Positions 9,753 through 19,363 of a stretch of 64,000 nucleotides of DNA are shown piece by piece. Location of the stretch: NCBI GenBank assembly GCA_002311025.1, contig DBYY01000003.1, positions 14,708-78,707 of the forward strand, given 5' to 3'. Origin of the DNA: Candidatus Proelusimicrobium tauri. GTDB lineage: Bacteria; Elusimicrobiota; Elusimicrobia; Elusimicrobiales; Elusimicrobiaceae. The notes under the pieces were generated by a model. That model made no database searches and was not told the origin of the DNA. It was given only the letters and a program-made list of their open reading frames with translations. Both the position numbers and the translations under genes were made by a program. Numbering within the stretch: position 1 is the first letter of the stretch; each line of letters begins with the position of its first letter.

Positions 9753-11126
9753 ATGGCAAATATTTTGATTTCTTATTATTCCGATTACGGCGAGGCAATG
9801 TATGATGCTATAACAAATATTTTGCAAGGTAACGGTAATAATATTTTTCGCTTTAATATAAATAACCCAAGTGTTGATATTACCACCTGGGGTGGGAAAA
9901 GCACAATAGTAGATTTAGAAATCTTAAATAAGATAAAAACTTTTAACCCGGAAATTGTTTTAAATTTTAATAATTGCTTGCCAGTAAATGCTTATCAGGT
10001 TTTAAATAAAGAATGTAAAATTTGTCTTATCGATGCGGATGCGCCTGAAGTAGCCTTTTGGAATAAAGATATGATAAAGCCGCATTTAAAACAAATTTTA
10101 TTTTTGGGACTTCAATCTTATTCTAAAACAATGTATGAACGTTATTTGAAGATGAATTTGACAGATAAAAATTATCTTTATTTTCCTCCTGGAACAGTTA
10201 TTAGAAATGAAAAATTAAAACAGGATAAAAATATTTCTTTTATAGGTTCTAATTTTTATCCTCTTTCAGTTCCTCATGATGAAGATTTTTATTCTGGCGG
10301 TGCTTTAAAAGTTTATGATGCTTTGGTAAAGGATTATTTTTTAACTTTTGAAAATGCCAAAAAAATTTTTCCAGCCTGTTCTAAAAATTTGTTTGTTAAT
10401 ATTCGAGCCTATTATTGTGGACAGGAGCGTTTAAAGTATATGCAGCAATTAACTGATTTGGGATTTACTTTTTATGGGGTTAGGTGGTGGAATCATATTG
10501 CTTATATAGATTTTGATTTGGCAAAATGTTTTGATCAGACCCCAAAGATAAGTGTGGAAGATAATCAATGGGTTTATAATACTTCCAAAGTATCAGTGAA
10601 CATTTCTCATCCTTTGGCTAAAAGCAGTTTTTCTTGGCGTGTGATGGATATTATGGCCTCCAATGCCTGTCTTGTTATGGAAGATAAGCCGGATTGGCGT
10701 GATTTGTTTGGAAAGTATCTTTCCAAGGAAACTATAAATTCTATAATTTACAAGGATAGATTTGACATGCGTGATAAGATAAAACGCTTATTATCAGATG
10801 AAACTTTGCGCCAGAAATGTGTTAAAGAATTAAATAATGCAATAGAGCAAAACGGTCGTTGGGAAATAAGATTTAAAAGTTTGGAAAAAATTTTGGGAAT
10901 TAAACTTCTTAATTTAAACCAAAAAGGAAAATTAATAAGAATAGAAAGAAAGGAAAATTTTAAAAAGAAAAATAACTTTTTAGCGAATTTTAAATTGAAG
11001 AACAGAATTAAAGTTTTTACTTATGGCGGTTTGTTGGTTTTATCTCAAATTCCGATAATAGATATTTGTTTGAATAGGAAAAAACGAGTGAAATTATTAG
11101 AAAAAATTAATAAATATTGGAGATAA
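9753..11126 (+). CDS. CgeB-like glycosyltransferase
   Basis: 457 residues. The C-terminal half holds a GT-B donor domain of the CgeB/Glyco_trans_1_2 kind, seen in SWRVMDIMASNACLVMEDK followed by PDWRDLFG; the N-terminal half is a less conserved acceptor domain. The last 70 residues are Lys-rich with a hydrophobic patch that may touch the inner membrane. Base composition appears more AT-rich than rfbA-rfbB. It lies 5 nt after the ATP-grasp/HAD gene. Role: transfer of a sugar in O-antigen-like or protein glycan assembly; linkage unknown. Confidence 0.75.
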   Translation: MANILISYYSDYGEAMYDAITNILQGNGNNIFRFNINNPSVDITTWGGKSTIVDLEILNKIKTFNPEIVLNFNNCLPVNAYQVLNKECKICLIDADAPEVAFWNKDMIKPHLKQILFLGLQSYSKTMYERYLKMNLTDKNYLYFPPGTVIRNEKLKQDKNISFIGSNFYPLSVPHDEDFYSGGALKVYDALVKDYFLTFENAKKIFPACSKNLFVNIRAYYCGQERLKYMQQLTDLGFTFYGVRWWNHIAYIDFDLAKCFDQTPKISVEDNQWVYNTSKVSVNISHPLAKSSFSWRVMDIMASNACLVMEDKPDWRDLFGKYLSKETINSIIYKDRFDMRDKIKRLLSDETLRQKCVKELNNAIEQNGRWEIRFKSLEKILGIKLLNLNQKGKLIRIERKENFKKKNNFLANFKLKNRIKVFTYGGLLVLSQIPIIDICLNRKKRVKLLEKINKYWR

Positions 11127-11129
11127 GAA

Positions 11130-12071
11130 ATGCAAGATACGCAAATTAAATGTACTATTGTAGTCACCGCTTATAATTTGGGAAAGTATATTGCGCAAAC
11201 ATTGGATTCATTGTTGGTGCAAAAAACATCTTTTAATTATCAAGTTTTGGTTATTGATGATGCTTCAACAGATAATACTACCCAAATTTTAAAAGATTAT
11301 GAAAAGCGTTTTCCAGAGAAAGTCCGTGTCATTTATAATAAAGAAAATAAAGGTTATTTAGCATCTTCCAATATTTGTTTTGATCAGGTAAAAACCCCCT
11401 ATTTTTCTTTTATAGATGCCGATGATTATTGGTTAACTACCTACAGATTACAAAAAGCCGTTGATTTTTTGGAGAGCCACCCAGATTATTCTATGTATGG
11501 TGGAAACACGTATTATTTAAGTGGAAAGAATTTTGAATCTTTACTAATCGGAGAGGAATATTTAGATAAAACGTATGCTTGGGAAGATTATATTAAAGGT
11601 GTTTGTCCCTTTGTTCACACTTCTGCCATTGTTTTGCGAAATTGTGTATATAATAAGGGGGTTCCCAAGATATATCACGATAATGAACATACTATTTTAA
11701 ATTGTGCTTTTAGAGGCGAAAGTATTAGATTTATTGAACACTTAAGGAAAGGTAAATTATTCTTGTCTAAAGAGGTTTTATCTGCATATCGTATTCATTC
11801 CGGTGGGATTTGGAGTGGAGCTAGCGAATTCAAAAGAAATGTATGGAATTTAACTTCAAGACTAACTTATATGCATTTATTTCCGGATGGTAGTGATTTT
11901 TTCTATCAGACTGCGGAATCATCGTTTAACTACTTAATGAAATTTAATAATAGTATTAATGATTGGAAAAGGATTTCTAGTCGTTATGAAAAACCTCGCG
12001 GTTTATATAAAATATACTATAAAATTTGGCGACATTTAGGTAAAAAATTAAAAAAGAAAGGAATATTATGA
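11130..12071 (+). CDS. Family 2 glycosyltransferase
   Basis: A GT-A enzyme of 313 residues with start motif [14 protein letters not shown], nucleotide contact DDASTDNT and metal-binding DADDYW. No strong membrane segments, so it is probably a cytoplasmic enzyme working on lipid-linked intermediates at the inner membrane. It starts 3 nt after the CgeB-like gene and overlaps the aminotransferase start by 4 nt, a sign of translational coupling. Confidence 0.85.
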   Translation: MQDTQIKCTIVVTAYNLGKYIAQTLDSLLVQKTSFNYQVLVIDDASTDNTTQILKDYEKRFPEKVRVIYNKENKGYLASSNICFDQVKTPYFSFIDADDYWLTTYRLQKAVDFLESHPDYSMYGGNTYYLSGKNFESLLIGEEYLDKTYAWEDYIKGVCPFVHTSAIVLRNCVYNKGVPKIYHDNEHTILNCAFRGESIRFIEHLRKGKLFLSKEVLSAYRIHSGGIWSGASEFKRNVWNLTSRLTYMHLFPDGSDFFYQTAESSFNYLMKFNNSINDWKRISSRYEKPRGLYKIYYKIWRHLGKKLKKKGIL

Positions 12072-13156
12072 TTAAATTTTTAGACTTACACAAAATTAAT
12101 GAAAGATTTAGAACGCAAATGGACGAGCGTTTAAAAGAAGTTTTGGATAGCGGTTGGTATATCCACGGCAAGCAAGATGAACTTTTTGAGGAAAATTTTG
12201 CAAAATATATCGGCGCAAAATATTGTATCGGTGTAGCAAATGGACTTGACGCTTTAAATATCATTATAAGAGCCTACGGCTTTGGCGCAGGGGATGAAAT
12301 TATTGTGCCGGCCAACACTTATATTGCAAGTATTTTGGCAATTTCCGAAAATAACTGCACGCCTGTTCTAGTTGAACCGAGTTTAAAAACTTATAATATT
12401 GATCCTGATTTAATCGAAGACAAAATCACCCCCCGCACAAAAGCAATTATGGTTGTTCACTTATACGGGCAAGCCGTGCAAATGGAAAAAATTTGGCAAA
12501 TCGCTAAAAAACATAATTTAAAAATTATTGAAGATAGCGCACAGGCACACGGTGCAATTTATCAAGGTAAAAGGGCAGGAAATCTCGGTGATGTGGCAGG
12601 TTTTTCTTTTTATCCGGGTAAAAATCTTGGCTGTCTTGGTGATGGCGGTGCAGTAACAACAAATAATGATGTTTTAGCAGCAAAAATCCGCGCTATTGCA
12701 AATTATGGCAGTGATAAAAAATATCATCACATTTATAAAGGTATTAATTCTCGGTTAGATGAATTTCAGGCGGCACTTTTAGATATAAAACTCCCCTTCC
12801 TTGACGATGATAATAAACGCCGTAGAGAAATTGCAAAATATTACAGGGAAAATATTAAGAATCCTTTAATAATTTTACCGCAAGTTTACGCGGAAGAAGC
12901 CCACGTTTGGCATATTTTTGCTGTCAGAACCACAGAAAGAGAGCGCTTGCAAAAATATTTAGAACAAAATAATATACAAACAAATATTCACTATCCTACC
13001 CCCCCGCATAAACAAGGTGCATATAAAGAGTGGCAAAACCAAACTTATCCGATTTCGGAAGAAATACACGCAACTGAGTTAAGTTTGCCCATTTCTCCCG
13101 TTTTGACCGACGAGGAAGTAAAAAAAGTGGTAGAGGTTGTAAATGCTTGGAAATAA
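12068..13156 (+). CDS. DegT/DnrJ/EryC1-type sugar aminotransferase
   Basis: A PLP-dependent sugar aminotransferase of 362 residues. The PLP lysine lies in [15 protein letters not shown], and EDSAQAHGA supplies the cofactor-binding Asp. This group includes FdtB and QdtB, which aminate the 3-keto sugar made by FdtA/QdtA to give dTDP-3-amino-3,6-dideoxyhexose with glutamate as donor. The partner ketoisomerase is five genes upstream in the same unit, which supports this substrate over a 4-keto sugar. No obvious N-acetyltransferase (FdtC/QdtC type) follows within the cluster. Confidence 0.88.
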   Translation: MIKFLDLHKINERFRTQMDERLKEVLDSGWYIHGKQDELFEENFAKYIGAKYCIGVANGLDALNIIIRAYGFGAGDEIIVPANTYIASILAISENNCTPVLVEPSLKTYNIDPDLIEDKITPRTKAIMVVHLYGQAVQMEKIWQIAKKHNLKIIEDSAQAHGAIYQGKRAGNLGDVAGFSFYPGKNLGCLGDGGAVTTNNDVLAAKIRAIANYGSDKKYHHIYKGINSRLDEFQAALLDIKLPFLDDDNKRRREIAKYYRENIKNPLIILPQVYAEEAHVWHIFAVRTTERERLQKYLEQNNIQTNIHYPTPPHKQGAYKEWQNQTYPISEEIHATELSLPISPVLTDEEVKKVVEVVNAWK

Positions 13157-14129
13157 CCCCCTTGTTTCCGTTATTATTCCGGCGTATAACCACCAAAAAT
13201 ATGTGCAGGAAACAATTGAATCGGTTATAAATCAAACTTATCAAAATCTTGAACTGATTATAATTGACGACGGAAGTAAAGATAATACTTGGCAGAAAAT
13301 ACAAGAAATTTTAGAGAATTGTAAAAAACGTTTTAATAATTTAGTGGTTCAAAAACAGCAAAATCAAGGCACAAGCATAGTTTTAAATAAAGCCCTTACG
13401 CTGTGTAAAGGGAAATATGTCGCGGTAATTGCTTCGGATGATGTTTATTTACCATCTTGCCTTGAAGAACAAGTAAAAGTGATGGAAGAAAATCCTAATA
13501 TAGTGCAAACCTTGCCCGATAATATTTCCATTGACGGAGAAGGCAGAACTTTTAAAGGTTTTGAGTGGGATAAAAAATTTTTTACTCTAAAATCAGATTA
13601 TTGGCTGGCAAGATACCCTTCTTTTAATTTATTAAGCGAAGATTTTCACTCTTATAAAACTGTTTTGGAAAAAGATTTATGGTCTAACGGCTTTTTATGG
13701 CGTAAGGATGCTCTGGATAAATTCTTCCCTATTCCGACGGTAAAGATGAGTGAAGATTATTTCATAAACTTACAACTTGCTAAACTAGGACTTGTAAAGT
13801 TTATAAATAAACCTCTTTTTTTATATAGAGTCCACAACGCAAATACTCTTAACAATAAAGAGTATATGAACTTTATAGGTACAAATGTCCGCATAGAAGA
13901 AATAAAAACCGTTTTAAAACCTTCTTATAAGAAATGGAAGGAAATTTTAAAAGAAACTTGGTTTAAAGAAAAAATAAAATCTTTTGGCTTTAAAAATTTT
14001 TGTATACAGAGAATTAAAAGCGAATTTGAAAGTAAAAGGAGACTGAAATTCTTTAATTGTTATTTTACTTTTCACAGAAGAAAAAGATATCAAATTCCCG
14101 ATGATTTATTAAAACAAATTTTTTACTAA
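13143..14129 (+). CDS. Family 2 glycosyltransferase
   Basis: GT-A fold, 328 residues: [21 protein letters not shown] at the N-terminus, DDGSKDNTW, and the metal site in IASDDVY (an SDD rather than DxD motif). The start overlaps the aminotransferase by 14 nt. It is the last rightward gene of the sugar cluster. Its stop lies inside the 3' end of the convergent GT9 gene (21-nt tail-to-tail overlap), so there is no room for an ordinary terminator between them. Confidence 0.85.
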   Translation: MLGNNPLVSVIIPAYNHQKYVQETIESVINQTYQNLELIIIDDGSKDNTWQKIQEILENCKKRFNNLVVQKQQNQGTSIVLNKALTLCKGKYVAVIASDDVYLPSCLEEQVKVMEENPNIVQTLPDNISIDGEGRTFKGFEWDKKFFTLKSDYWLARYPSFNLLSEDFHSYKTVLEKDLWSNGFLWRKDALDKFFPIPTVKMSEDYFINLQLAKLGLVKFINKPLFLYRVHNANTLNNKEYMNFIGTNVRIEEIKTVLKPSYKKWKEILKETWFKEKIKSFGFKNFCIQRIKSEFESKRRLKFFNCYFTFHRRKRYQIPDDLLKQIFY

Positions 14130-15197
14130 TTTTTTAATATCAAAATCTTTATGATCGGTTTTTTCATTTTCTAACAGGGTAGCATTTTTGCTATTAGGTC
14201 CCCAAACAACAAGGTTTTCTTTATCTTCGCTGAAATAAACACAGATCTGTTTTTTATCAAAACCGCTTGCCGCGTGAACAATGTAAGTATCCGGTGTTAT
14301 AAGAATATCTACCTGTCTTAAAAGGGCGATATTTAGCCAAATTTCGCCTTTACGAGCGTTTTTGTAGTCAACAATATGCAAGTTGACGGGCAAGTTTTTA
14401 TGTCCTTTAAAAAAGTTTTCTAATTTGTTTTCATAACCGATAACCAAAATTTGATATTTTGACAGTAAAGATGCCGTTTGTAAAACTTGCTCTGCGCTAA
14501 AGCATCTTCTTTTTGCTGCGGCAAAGGGATTAAAGAGTATAAGTTTCCCCCCTTCTTTCTTTAGGGGTTTTACAATCTTTTCGGCTAGTTTGACACTTTC
14601 CTTCGGTATAGGTAAGATATAGCGGAAATCAAAATTATAATCTTTCGGTAAGATTTTAAGCCCTTCGAAAACCGCTTTGTGAAGTTTGGTAATATGACCG
14701 CTATCCCAGACATAAGGTCTATTGATATTATAAAGTTTATAACCTGCCTTGTTAAAGCCAAAGGTAAAACGTGCTTTTATAAGACGAAGTAGAAAAAAAC
14801 TTTGTGCTGTGGGTTTCTTATCTATATCAATAACAAGGTCATATTTTTTCATTCTTAATCTAAGACCGAGTATTAAGATTTTAACCCAATCTCTTGTATA
14901 ATTAAAAATTTGGTCAACATCCTTATTATTTTCAATAAGTGTTCTTGCTCTCTTACCTGTTATAACGGCAATGTGAATTTTTGGATAAAGGGCTTTTAAA
15001 TTGTGAAAAGATACGGTGGAAACTATCATATCGCCAAGTTTGTCATCATAACGCAAAAAGAGAACTTTTTTGATAGTTTTAAAAGCACTTGGAGAATAAT
15101 GTTCCGGAGATTTTCTATCTAGTAAGAATTTAGCAATTTGTGCTTTTTTTGCGCGCATCCACAAATTCATTTTTCTGTTATAAGCTCTTAAGTCCAT
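14109..15197 (-). CDS. Family 9 glycosyltransferase (heptosyltransferase-like)
   Basis: 362 residues of GT-B type. The segment VLFLRYDDKLGDMIVST is the GT9 start, and the C-terminal ILITPDTYIVHAAS followed by CVYFSE fits the donor-site region of heptosyltransferases. In diderms GT9 enzymes usually build the LPS inner core or a related envelope sugar. The basic N-terminus (MRAKKAQIAKFLLDRK) may bind the inner membrane. It converges on the sugar operon with overlapping 3' ends. Confidence 0.82.
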   Translation of the reverse strand: MDLRAYNRKMNLWMRAKKAQIAKFLLDRKSPEHYSPSAFKTIKKVLFLRYDDKLGDMIVSTVSFHNLKALYPKIHIAVITGKRARTLIENNKDVDQIFNYTRDWVKILILGLRLRMKKYDLVIDIDKKPTAQSFFLLRLIKARFTFGFNKAGYKLYNINRPYVWDSGHITKLHKAVFEGLKILPKDYNFDFRYILPIPKESVKLAEKIVKPLKKEGGKLILFNPFAAAKRRCFSAEQVLQTASLLSKYQILVIGYENKLENFFKGHKNLPVNLHIVDYKNARKGEIWLNIALLRQVDILITPDTYIVHAASGFDKKQICVYFSEDKENLVVWGPNSKNATLLENEKTDHKDFDIKKLVKNLF

Positions 15198-15217
15198 AAA
15201 TATATTATACTAATTAA

Positions 15218-16564
15218 CTAAAACGCTTTGCTTATGCCAAATTCCCAACGGGTGCGTTCAAAACCGTAACTTTCAATATTTGAAGTTCTCTTGTTATAAA
15301 GAAAGTTAATTCTCGGTGTAAAATCATAGACGCTTAAAAGATTGCTGCTTAAAGAAACAAAAACTCCTTGAGTATTTTCTTTACGTTTTTGTTCTACAAG
15401 AGTTCCTTTTGTGATATATGTTCCTTTGTGTAAATACTGGGAATTTGCAAAATTCGGCTCGACATAAATATTGAATCCGTAAGGCAGTTGCATACCGAGT
15501 CCGAGAGAATAATTATGACGGAAAAAGGAATTATAATCTGCCCGGGCATCATCTAAACTATAACTTAAACCCAAAGCAAGATAACTCCAACTGTTTAAGA
15601 AGAAAAATAAACGCGAGTTAAAAGAATATTCTTTACTATCAAAGACCTGATATAAATCTTTTTCGTAAGAAATATCGGAAAACTCAATTTTTGAATAAAG
15701 GGAAAATTTTCGTCCCAAATCCCTTGAAATATCTGCAAAAACAGACCAAGTATTAGCGTAGCGGTGTTCTTCGTTAAATTGTTTTTTATAAGAGCCGGCA
15801 AGCCAATATTCCCCCCTTCGTGCCGTATATCGCGGTCCGCTTGCAAGCCCCATAGACCAAAAGGAAAAGCGCTCATCATCATAGTGTATTGCGTCAATAG
15901 ATAAACGGTTTTTTATGCTCCACTTATTATTAAACTTGTAAGTATAATCAAAAATACCCGAACCTTGAAAACCGACATCACTTTGTATACTTTCAAGTTC
16001 GCGACAAAAAGGCAAGCCATACCAATAAAAACATTCAATTTGTTTACCGCTGACGCCGTTTACATTTGTATCCGGTGCGATACCTACTGAAATTTCCGCA
16101 TTCCAAACTTTTTCTTGGCGTATTTGATAAAGTAAATAAGATCCTTGCATACGCATATCTGCGGGCAAATTTTTTTGAGCAAGGGCAAGTTGCATATTAA
16201 ATCTTGCGGCAGAATATTCCTTCTTCAAAAAATAAATCCAAGCCAAATTAAAACGCGCAATAGTTAAAGAGGGATTGGAATTTAAAAGTTGTCTGTAAAG
16301 GCGGATGGCTTTATTATAGTCTTGTTCTTGTGTTGCAATATAAGCAAGGGTTAAAGTTATTTCTTCTTTTTCTTGTTTTGTTTGGGAATTTTCATAGGCC
16401 TGCTCTAGAAGATTTTTTGCTGCGGAATAATTTTCTTCCTGTATTAAAGTTTGAATATTTTGAGGAGTCGGTTGTGTTTGCGGCAAGATATAAGCCAAAT
16501 CTTGCGCAAAAGTTGCGACGCCCATTAAGATGAATAAAACCGGAAAAATAAAATTTTTAAGCAT
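15218..16564 (-). CDS. Slam-type outer-membrane protein (TPR domain plus DUF560 barrel)
   Basis: 448 residues. A signal peptide (NFIFPVLFILMGVATFAQ) is followed by a short TPR region (about 35-140, e.g. YNKAIRLYRQLLNSNPS). The C-terminal 300 residues are beta-barrel-like, opening with ISVGIAPDTNVNG and closing with TPRINFLYNKRTSNIESY and a final aromatic residue. These opening and closing motifs are, from family knowledge, hallmarks of DUF560/Slam, the outer-membrane component of type XI secretion that delivers TbpB-like proteins to the surface. It lies directly downstream of six paralogous genes whose products look like such substrates. A terminator and a poor ribosome site separate it from the last of them. 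Confidence 0.82.
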   Translation of the reverse strand: MLKNFIFPVLFILMGVATFAQDLAYILPQTQPTPQNIQTLIQEENYSAAKNLLEQAYENSQTKQEKEEITLTLAYIATQEQDYNKAIRLYRQLLNSNPSLTIARFNLAWIYFLKKEYSAARFNMQLALAQKNLPADMRMQGSYLLYQIRQEKVWNAEISVGIAPDTNVNGVSGKQIECFYWYGLPFCRELESIQSDVGFQGSGIFDYTYKFNNKWSIKNRLSIDAIHYDDERFSFWSMGLASGPRYTARRGEYWLAGSYKKQFNEEHRYANTWSVFADISRDLGRKFSLYSKIEFSDISYEKDLYQVFDSKEYSFNSRLFFFLNSWSYLALGLSYSLDDARADYNSFFRHNYSLGLGMQLPYGFNIYVEPNFANSQYLHKGTYITKGTLVEQKRKENTQGVFVSLSSNLLSVYDFTPRINFLYNKRTSNIESYGFERTRWEFGISKAF

Positions 16565-16583
16565 ATCTAAATTATATAAAAAA

Positions 16584-16610
16584 AGAAAGTCCTTAAAATA
16601 AGGGCTTTCT
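16584..16610 (-). terminator. Rho-independent terminator after the sixth TbpB-like gene
   Basis: A 12-bp stem with one G-T pair (AGAAAGTCCTTA / TAAGGGCTTTCT) and a 3-nt loop, followed on the minus strand by a run of seven T. It separates the paralogue at 16632 from the Slam-like gene. Confidence 0.85.
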
Positions 16611-16631
16611 TATAGTGTTGAGTAATTTTTA

Positions 16632-17957
16632 CTAATTGCTTGGCTGTTTTTTTGCACCGAAAGCAAGATGGGTAAGTACAAAGTGCCACTTTTCTTTTTT
16701 ACCTACAAAGGATAAACCGCCGACGACTTCGTCTTCGTCAATAGTATCGCCTTTTATAACCGCACCGTTACCAAACATATTTGATTCTGTTAAATATCTG
16801 AAATCTTCGCCGTTAAGCGGGTTTATACCAACTGACGGAGTTTGTTCCGGATTATAGGTAACAGTGTATATTTTAATAAACTCGTCAGCGCCGCTATTAA
16901 CTTTAATTGCACCGCTTATAGTTAAATCATACCAAGATTGATTGCCCACTTTTACATTTGTAATAGTACCGGTTAATGAGCCTCTGTGGTAATCTCCGCT
17001 GAAATCAAGAGTTAGGTTAATATCGCCAGTTAAATCATAAACGAGGACATTTGTTGGGTCGATGGAATATTCCATTCTTTGTGTGCCAATAACATTTCCG
17101 CTGAAAGTAGCAATGTAATTAATATCTTTATAGCGGTGTAAGCGGTCTTGTCCGGTGAACATTCTGGCAGTTTCATACATATATATTTGTTTTCCGCCGG
17201 GACGGCTTTTGTAGAAATATGGAGAAATATAAGTAAGAGCGCCCATCCATTTATAATAACCAAAGTCGCTATGTTTAAGACCTAACTTCCTTCCGCCAAG
17301 AGCAAGGGTTGAGTCAAAATCCCAAATTGCTTGTCTATTGTCTTCAAGTAATAATTCTCTGCTTATATGTTGAGCGTGATACAAATCTACATACGGCTTG
17401 GTTGCGTCTGAAATATTAGTCAAATCAAAATCAACATATACATTTGGTCTTTTGCCGTGATTTGCAATATAACTATCGTAGGATGTACTAGAATCGCCGC
17501 TCCACCATAATCTGTTTCCGGGCATTCCGTCTATATTTAATATTGATATAGTGCCGTCATCACCGGGGTAAGTATAACTGTCTACATAGTTCCAATATTG
17601 TCTGTAAAATTCACTTAAACTAAGTGGTGCATAAGCAATCATACCTAAGTTAATATTATTGTTTGTCACGGTTCCGTTGGTTTTGATACTAATAGAAGAA
17701 GGGTTTGCTAAAGCATTTACGATAAACGGAGAAGTTTCCGGCAAATTAGGATTTACAATTCCGCCGCCGGTATTTCCACCGGTATTTGAGCCACCGCCTG
17801 TATTAGAACCGGAGCCGCCGCCTTGGTTTGAACCGCCGGGGTTAACGGTGCTTACAACAGCACTGTCAGAACTGCCGCCGCCTCCTCCTGAAGAAGCGAG
17901 CATAACGCCCCCGCCAATGCCAAGGGCCGCTAAAATAGAAATGATAATTGTTGTCAT
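16632..17957 (-). CDS. TbpB-like barrel protein 1, candidate Slam substrate
   Basis: 441 residues, nearest the Slam-like gene. It begins with the family N-terminus MTTIIISILAALGIGGG, then MLASSGGGGG and a Gly/Ser/Asn linker to about residue 75. The middle holds LALGGRKLGLKHSDFGYY. The C-terminal half has the alternating pattern of a small barrel: ATFSGNVIGTQ, GDINLTLDF, GSLTGTITNV, a surface-loop region, EDEVVGGLSFVG, and LAFGAKK near the end. These match what I know of the TbpB/Slam-substrate barrel. There is no obvious promoter of its own in the 65-nt gap to the previous paralogue, only that gene's terminator. Confidence 0.7.
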   Translation of the reverse strand: MTTIIISILAALGIGGGVMLASSGGGGGSSDSAVVSTVNPGGSNQGGGSGSNTGGGSNTGGNTGGGIVNPNLPETSPFIVNALANPSSISIKTNGTVTNNNINLGMIAYAPLSLSEFYRQYWNYVDSYTYPGDDGTISILNIDGMPGNRLWWSGDSSTSYDSYIANHGKRPNVYVDFDLTNISDATKPYVDLYHAQHISRELLLEDNRQAIWDFDSTLALGGRKLGLKHSDFGYYKWMGALTYISPYFYKSRPGGKQIYMYETARMFTGQDRLHRYKDINYIATFSGNVIGTQRMEYSIDPTNVLVYDLTGDINLTLDFSGDYHRGSLTGTITNVKVGNQSWYDLTISGAIKVNSGADEFIKIYTVTYNPEQTPSVGINPLNGEDFRYLTESNMFGNGAVIKGDTIDEDEVVGGLSFVGKKEKWHFVLTHLAFGAKKQPSN

Positions 17958-17975
17958 AAATATCTTCCGTATATT

Positions 17976-18009
17976 AAAAAGCCCTTATCTTTTTAGATAA
18001 GGGCTTTTT
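17976..18009 (-). terminator. Terminator between TbpB-like genes 2 and 1
   Basis: A perfect 15-bp stem (AAAAAGCCCTTATCT / AGATAAGGGCTTTTT) with a TTTT loop and a flanking T-run. Confidence 0.9.
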
Positions 18010-18022
18010 AAGTTTGTATTGC

Positions 18023-19231
18023 TTAATTACTTTTTTTAGCACCGAAACCTATATGAGTATTGACGAATAAATTGCCGCCGGCAAGGGTGGTATTGTGACC
18101 GGTAAAGGCAATTTCTCCTACGACTTCATCTTTAGAAACACTACTACCTTTTACCACAGCACCGCTGCCGTAATTATTCATTCCGAGTTTATAAACAACA
18201 TTATTTTCGATAGGCAAGGCACTGACCGTGCCACTTAATACAAGATTGGTTATTGCAAAGTTAGGACTATTGTTTGTTATCTCGTTGTTTATCGTTCCGG
18301 TAAGGGCGATGTTATACCAAGTATAATTTCCTAGTTTAGTATTGGTGATATTGCCACTTAATTGTTTGTTATTAAAGTTAAGCGATAAGGTTATATCTCC
18401 GGATAAATTATTAGTTGCAGCATTTCCGCCACAATTATTATTTAAGTAGTTTACAGCGCCGATTGCCTTGCCGCTAAAGGATGCTATATTAGAAGTTGCG
18501 GAATATCTATCATACTGGCTTGCCATAAGTTGTTTGGAAGTGTCAAACATATAAAACTGTCCGGAACTGTATCTTCTGTAACGTTTAGAATCACTGCTTG
18601 ATTCCATACTTGAGTTTGTATAACGGGATAACCAAGTATAATAACCAAAATCACTGTTTTCTAATCCAAGTAATCTGCCACCCAAAGCAAGATTTGATGT
18701 TAAAGTCCAAGTAACATTTTCATTAACAAAGTTGAGCATAGAGGATTTTTGTCTTAAAGAAGTCGTTGATAAGGTACCTAGATATTGTGTCACAGTATTT
18801 CCGACATAAAAATCCGCTACGGCGGAAGATGATTGTATAGTTCCTAAATCAAAAGTAACTTTAACAGGTGGAGTTGTTTGCGTAAATCCCCAAACATATT
18901 TGCGAGATCCTGCCGTCTCAAAAATATCATTTGTCTGATAGGAATTTTTGCCCACCTTAAGTGGAGCATAAGCAGATAAAGTCAAGGAAATATTCTTGCC
19001 ATTTTTAAGCATATCAACCTGTGAACCTTCGGTTATGGTTCTTATTTTACTTGAGGAAACAGACTTTAATAATTTCCCCGCTTGAATAGATCCGCCGGAA
19101 CCTGAACCACCGGGAGTGACAGGGCCGACAGCAGCACTACCGCCGCCACCACCTCCGCCACCGGAAGATGCTATCATAACGCCCCCACCGATACCGAGGG
19201 CGCATAAAACGGAAATGATAATTGTAGTCAT
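18023..19231 (-). CDS. TbpB-like barrel protein 2, candidate Slam substrate
   Basis: The shortest paralogue at 402 residues. N-terminus MTTIIISVLCALGIGGG, then MIASSGGGGGGGG. Conserved landmarks follow in the family order: LALGGRLLGLENSDFGYY, IASFSGKAIGAV, GDITLSLNF, SGNITNTKLG, DEVVGEIAFTG and a final HIGFGAKK. The linker is short (about 30 residues) compared with its neighbours. TAGGAGGCATTTATG-type spacing gives a strong ribosome site. It has its own promoter (19262-19289) and terminator (17976-18009). Confidence 0.7.
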   Translation of the reverse strand: MTTIIISVLCALGIGGGVMIASSGGGGGGGGSAAVGPVTPGGSGSGGSIQAGKLLKSVSSSKIRTITEGSQVDMLKNGKNISLTLSAYAPLKVGKNSYQTNDIFETAGSRKYVWGFTQTTPPVKVTFDLGTIQSSSAVADFYVGNTVTQYLGTLSTTSLRQKSSMLNFVNENVTWTLTSNLALGGRLLGLENSDFGYYTWLSRYTNSSMESSSDSKRYRRYSSGQFYMFDTSKQLMASQYDRYSATSNIASFSGKAIGAVNYLNNNCGGNAATNNLSGDITLSLNFNNKQLSGNITNTKLGNYTWYNIALTGTINNEITNNSPNFAITNLVLSGTVSALPIENNVVYKLGMNNYGSGAVVKGSSVSKDEVVGEIAFTGHNTTLAGGNLFVNTHIGFGAKKSN

Positions 19232-19261
19232 AAATGCCTCCTAATAAAAAGTCTTATTAAT

Positions 19262-19289
19262 AGTATATGCTGAAAGAAATAAAAGTCAA
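19262..19289 (-). promoter_or_regulatory. Promoter of TbpB-like gene 2
   Basis: On the minus strand TTGACT, a 16-bp spacer and TATACT. The same layout precedes paralogues 4, 5 and 6. Confidence 0.75.
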
Positions 19290-19303
19290 GGTTTCGTAAT
19301 AAA

Positions 19304-19333
19304 AAAGGCAGTCTTTTTAAGAAGACTGCCTTT
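19304..19333 (-). terminator. Terminator after TbpB-like gene 3
   Basis: A 12-bp stem (AAAGGCAGTCTT / AAGACTGCCTTT) with a short loop and T-run on the minus strand. Confidence 0.85.
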
Positions 19334-19363
19334 ATACCTTTTGTTTTATAGAGAATATAATAT

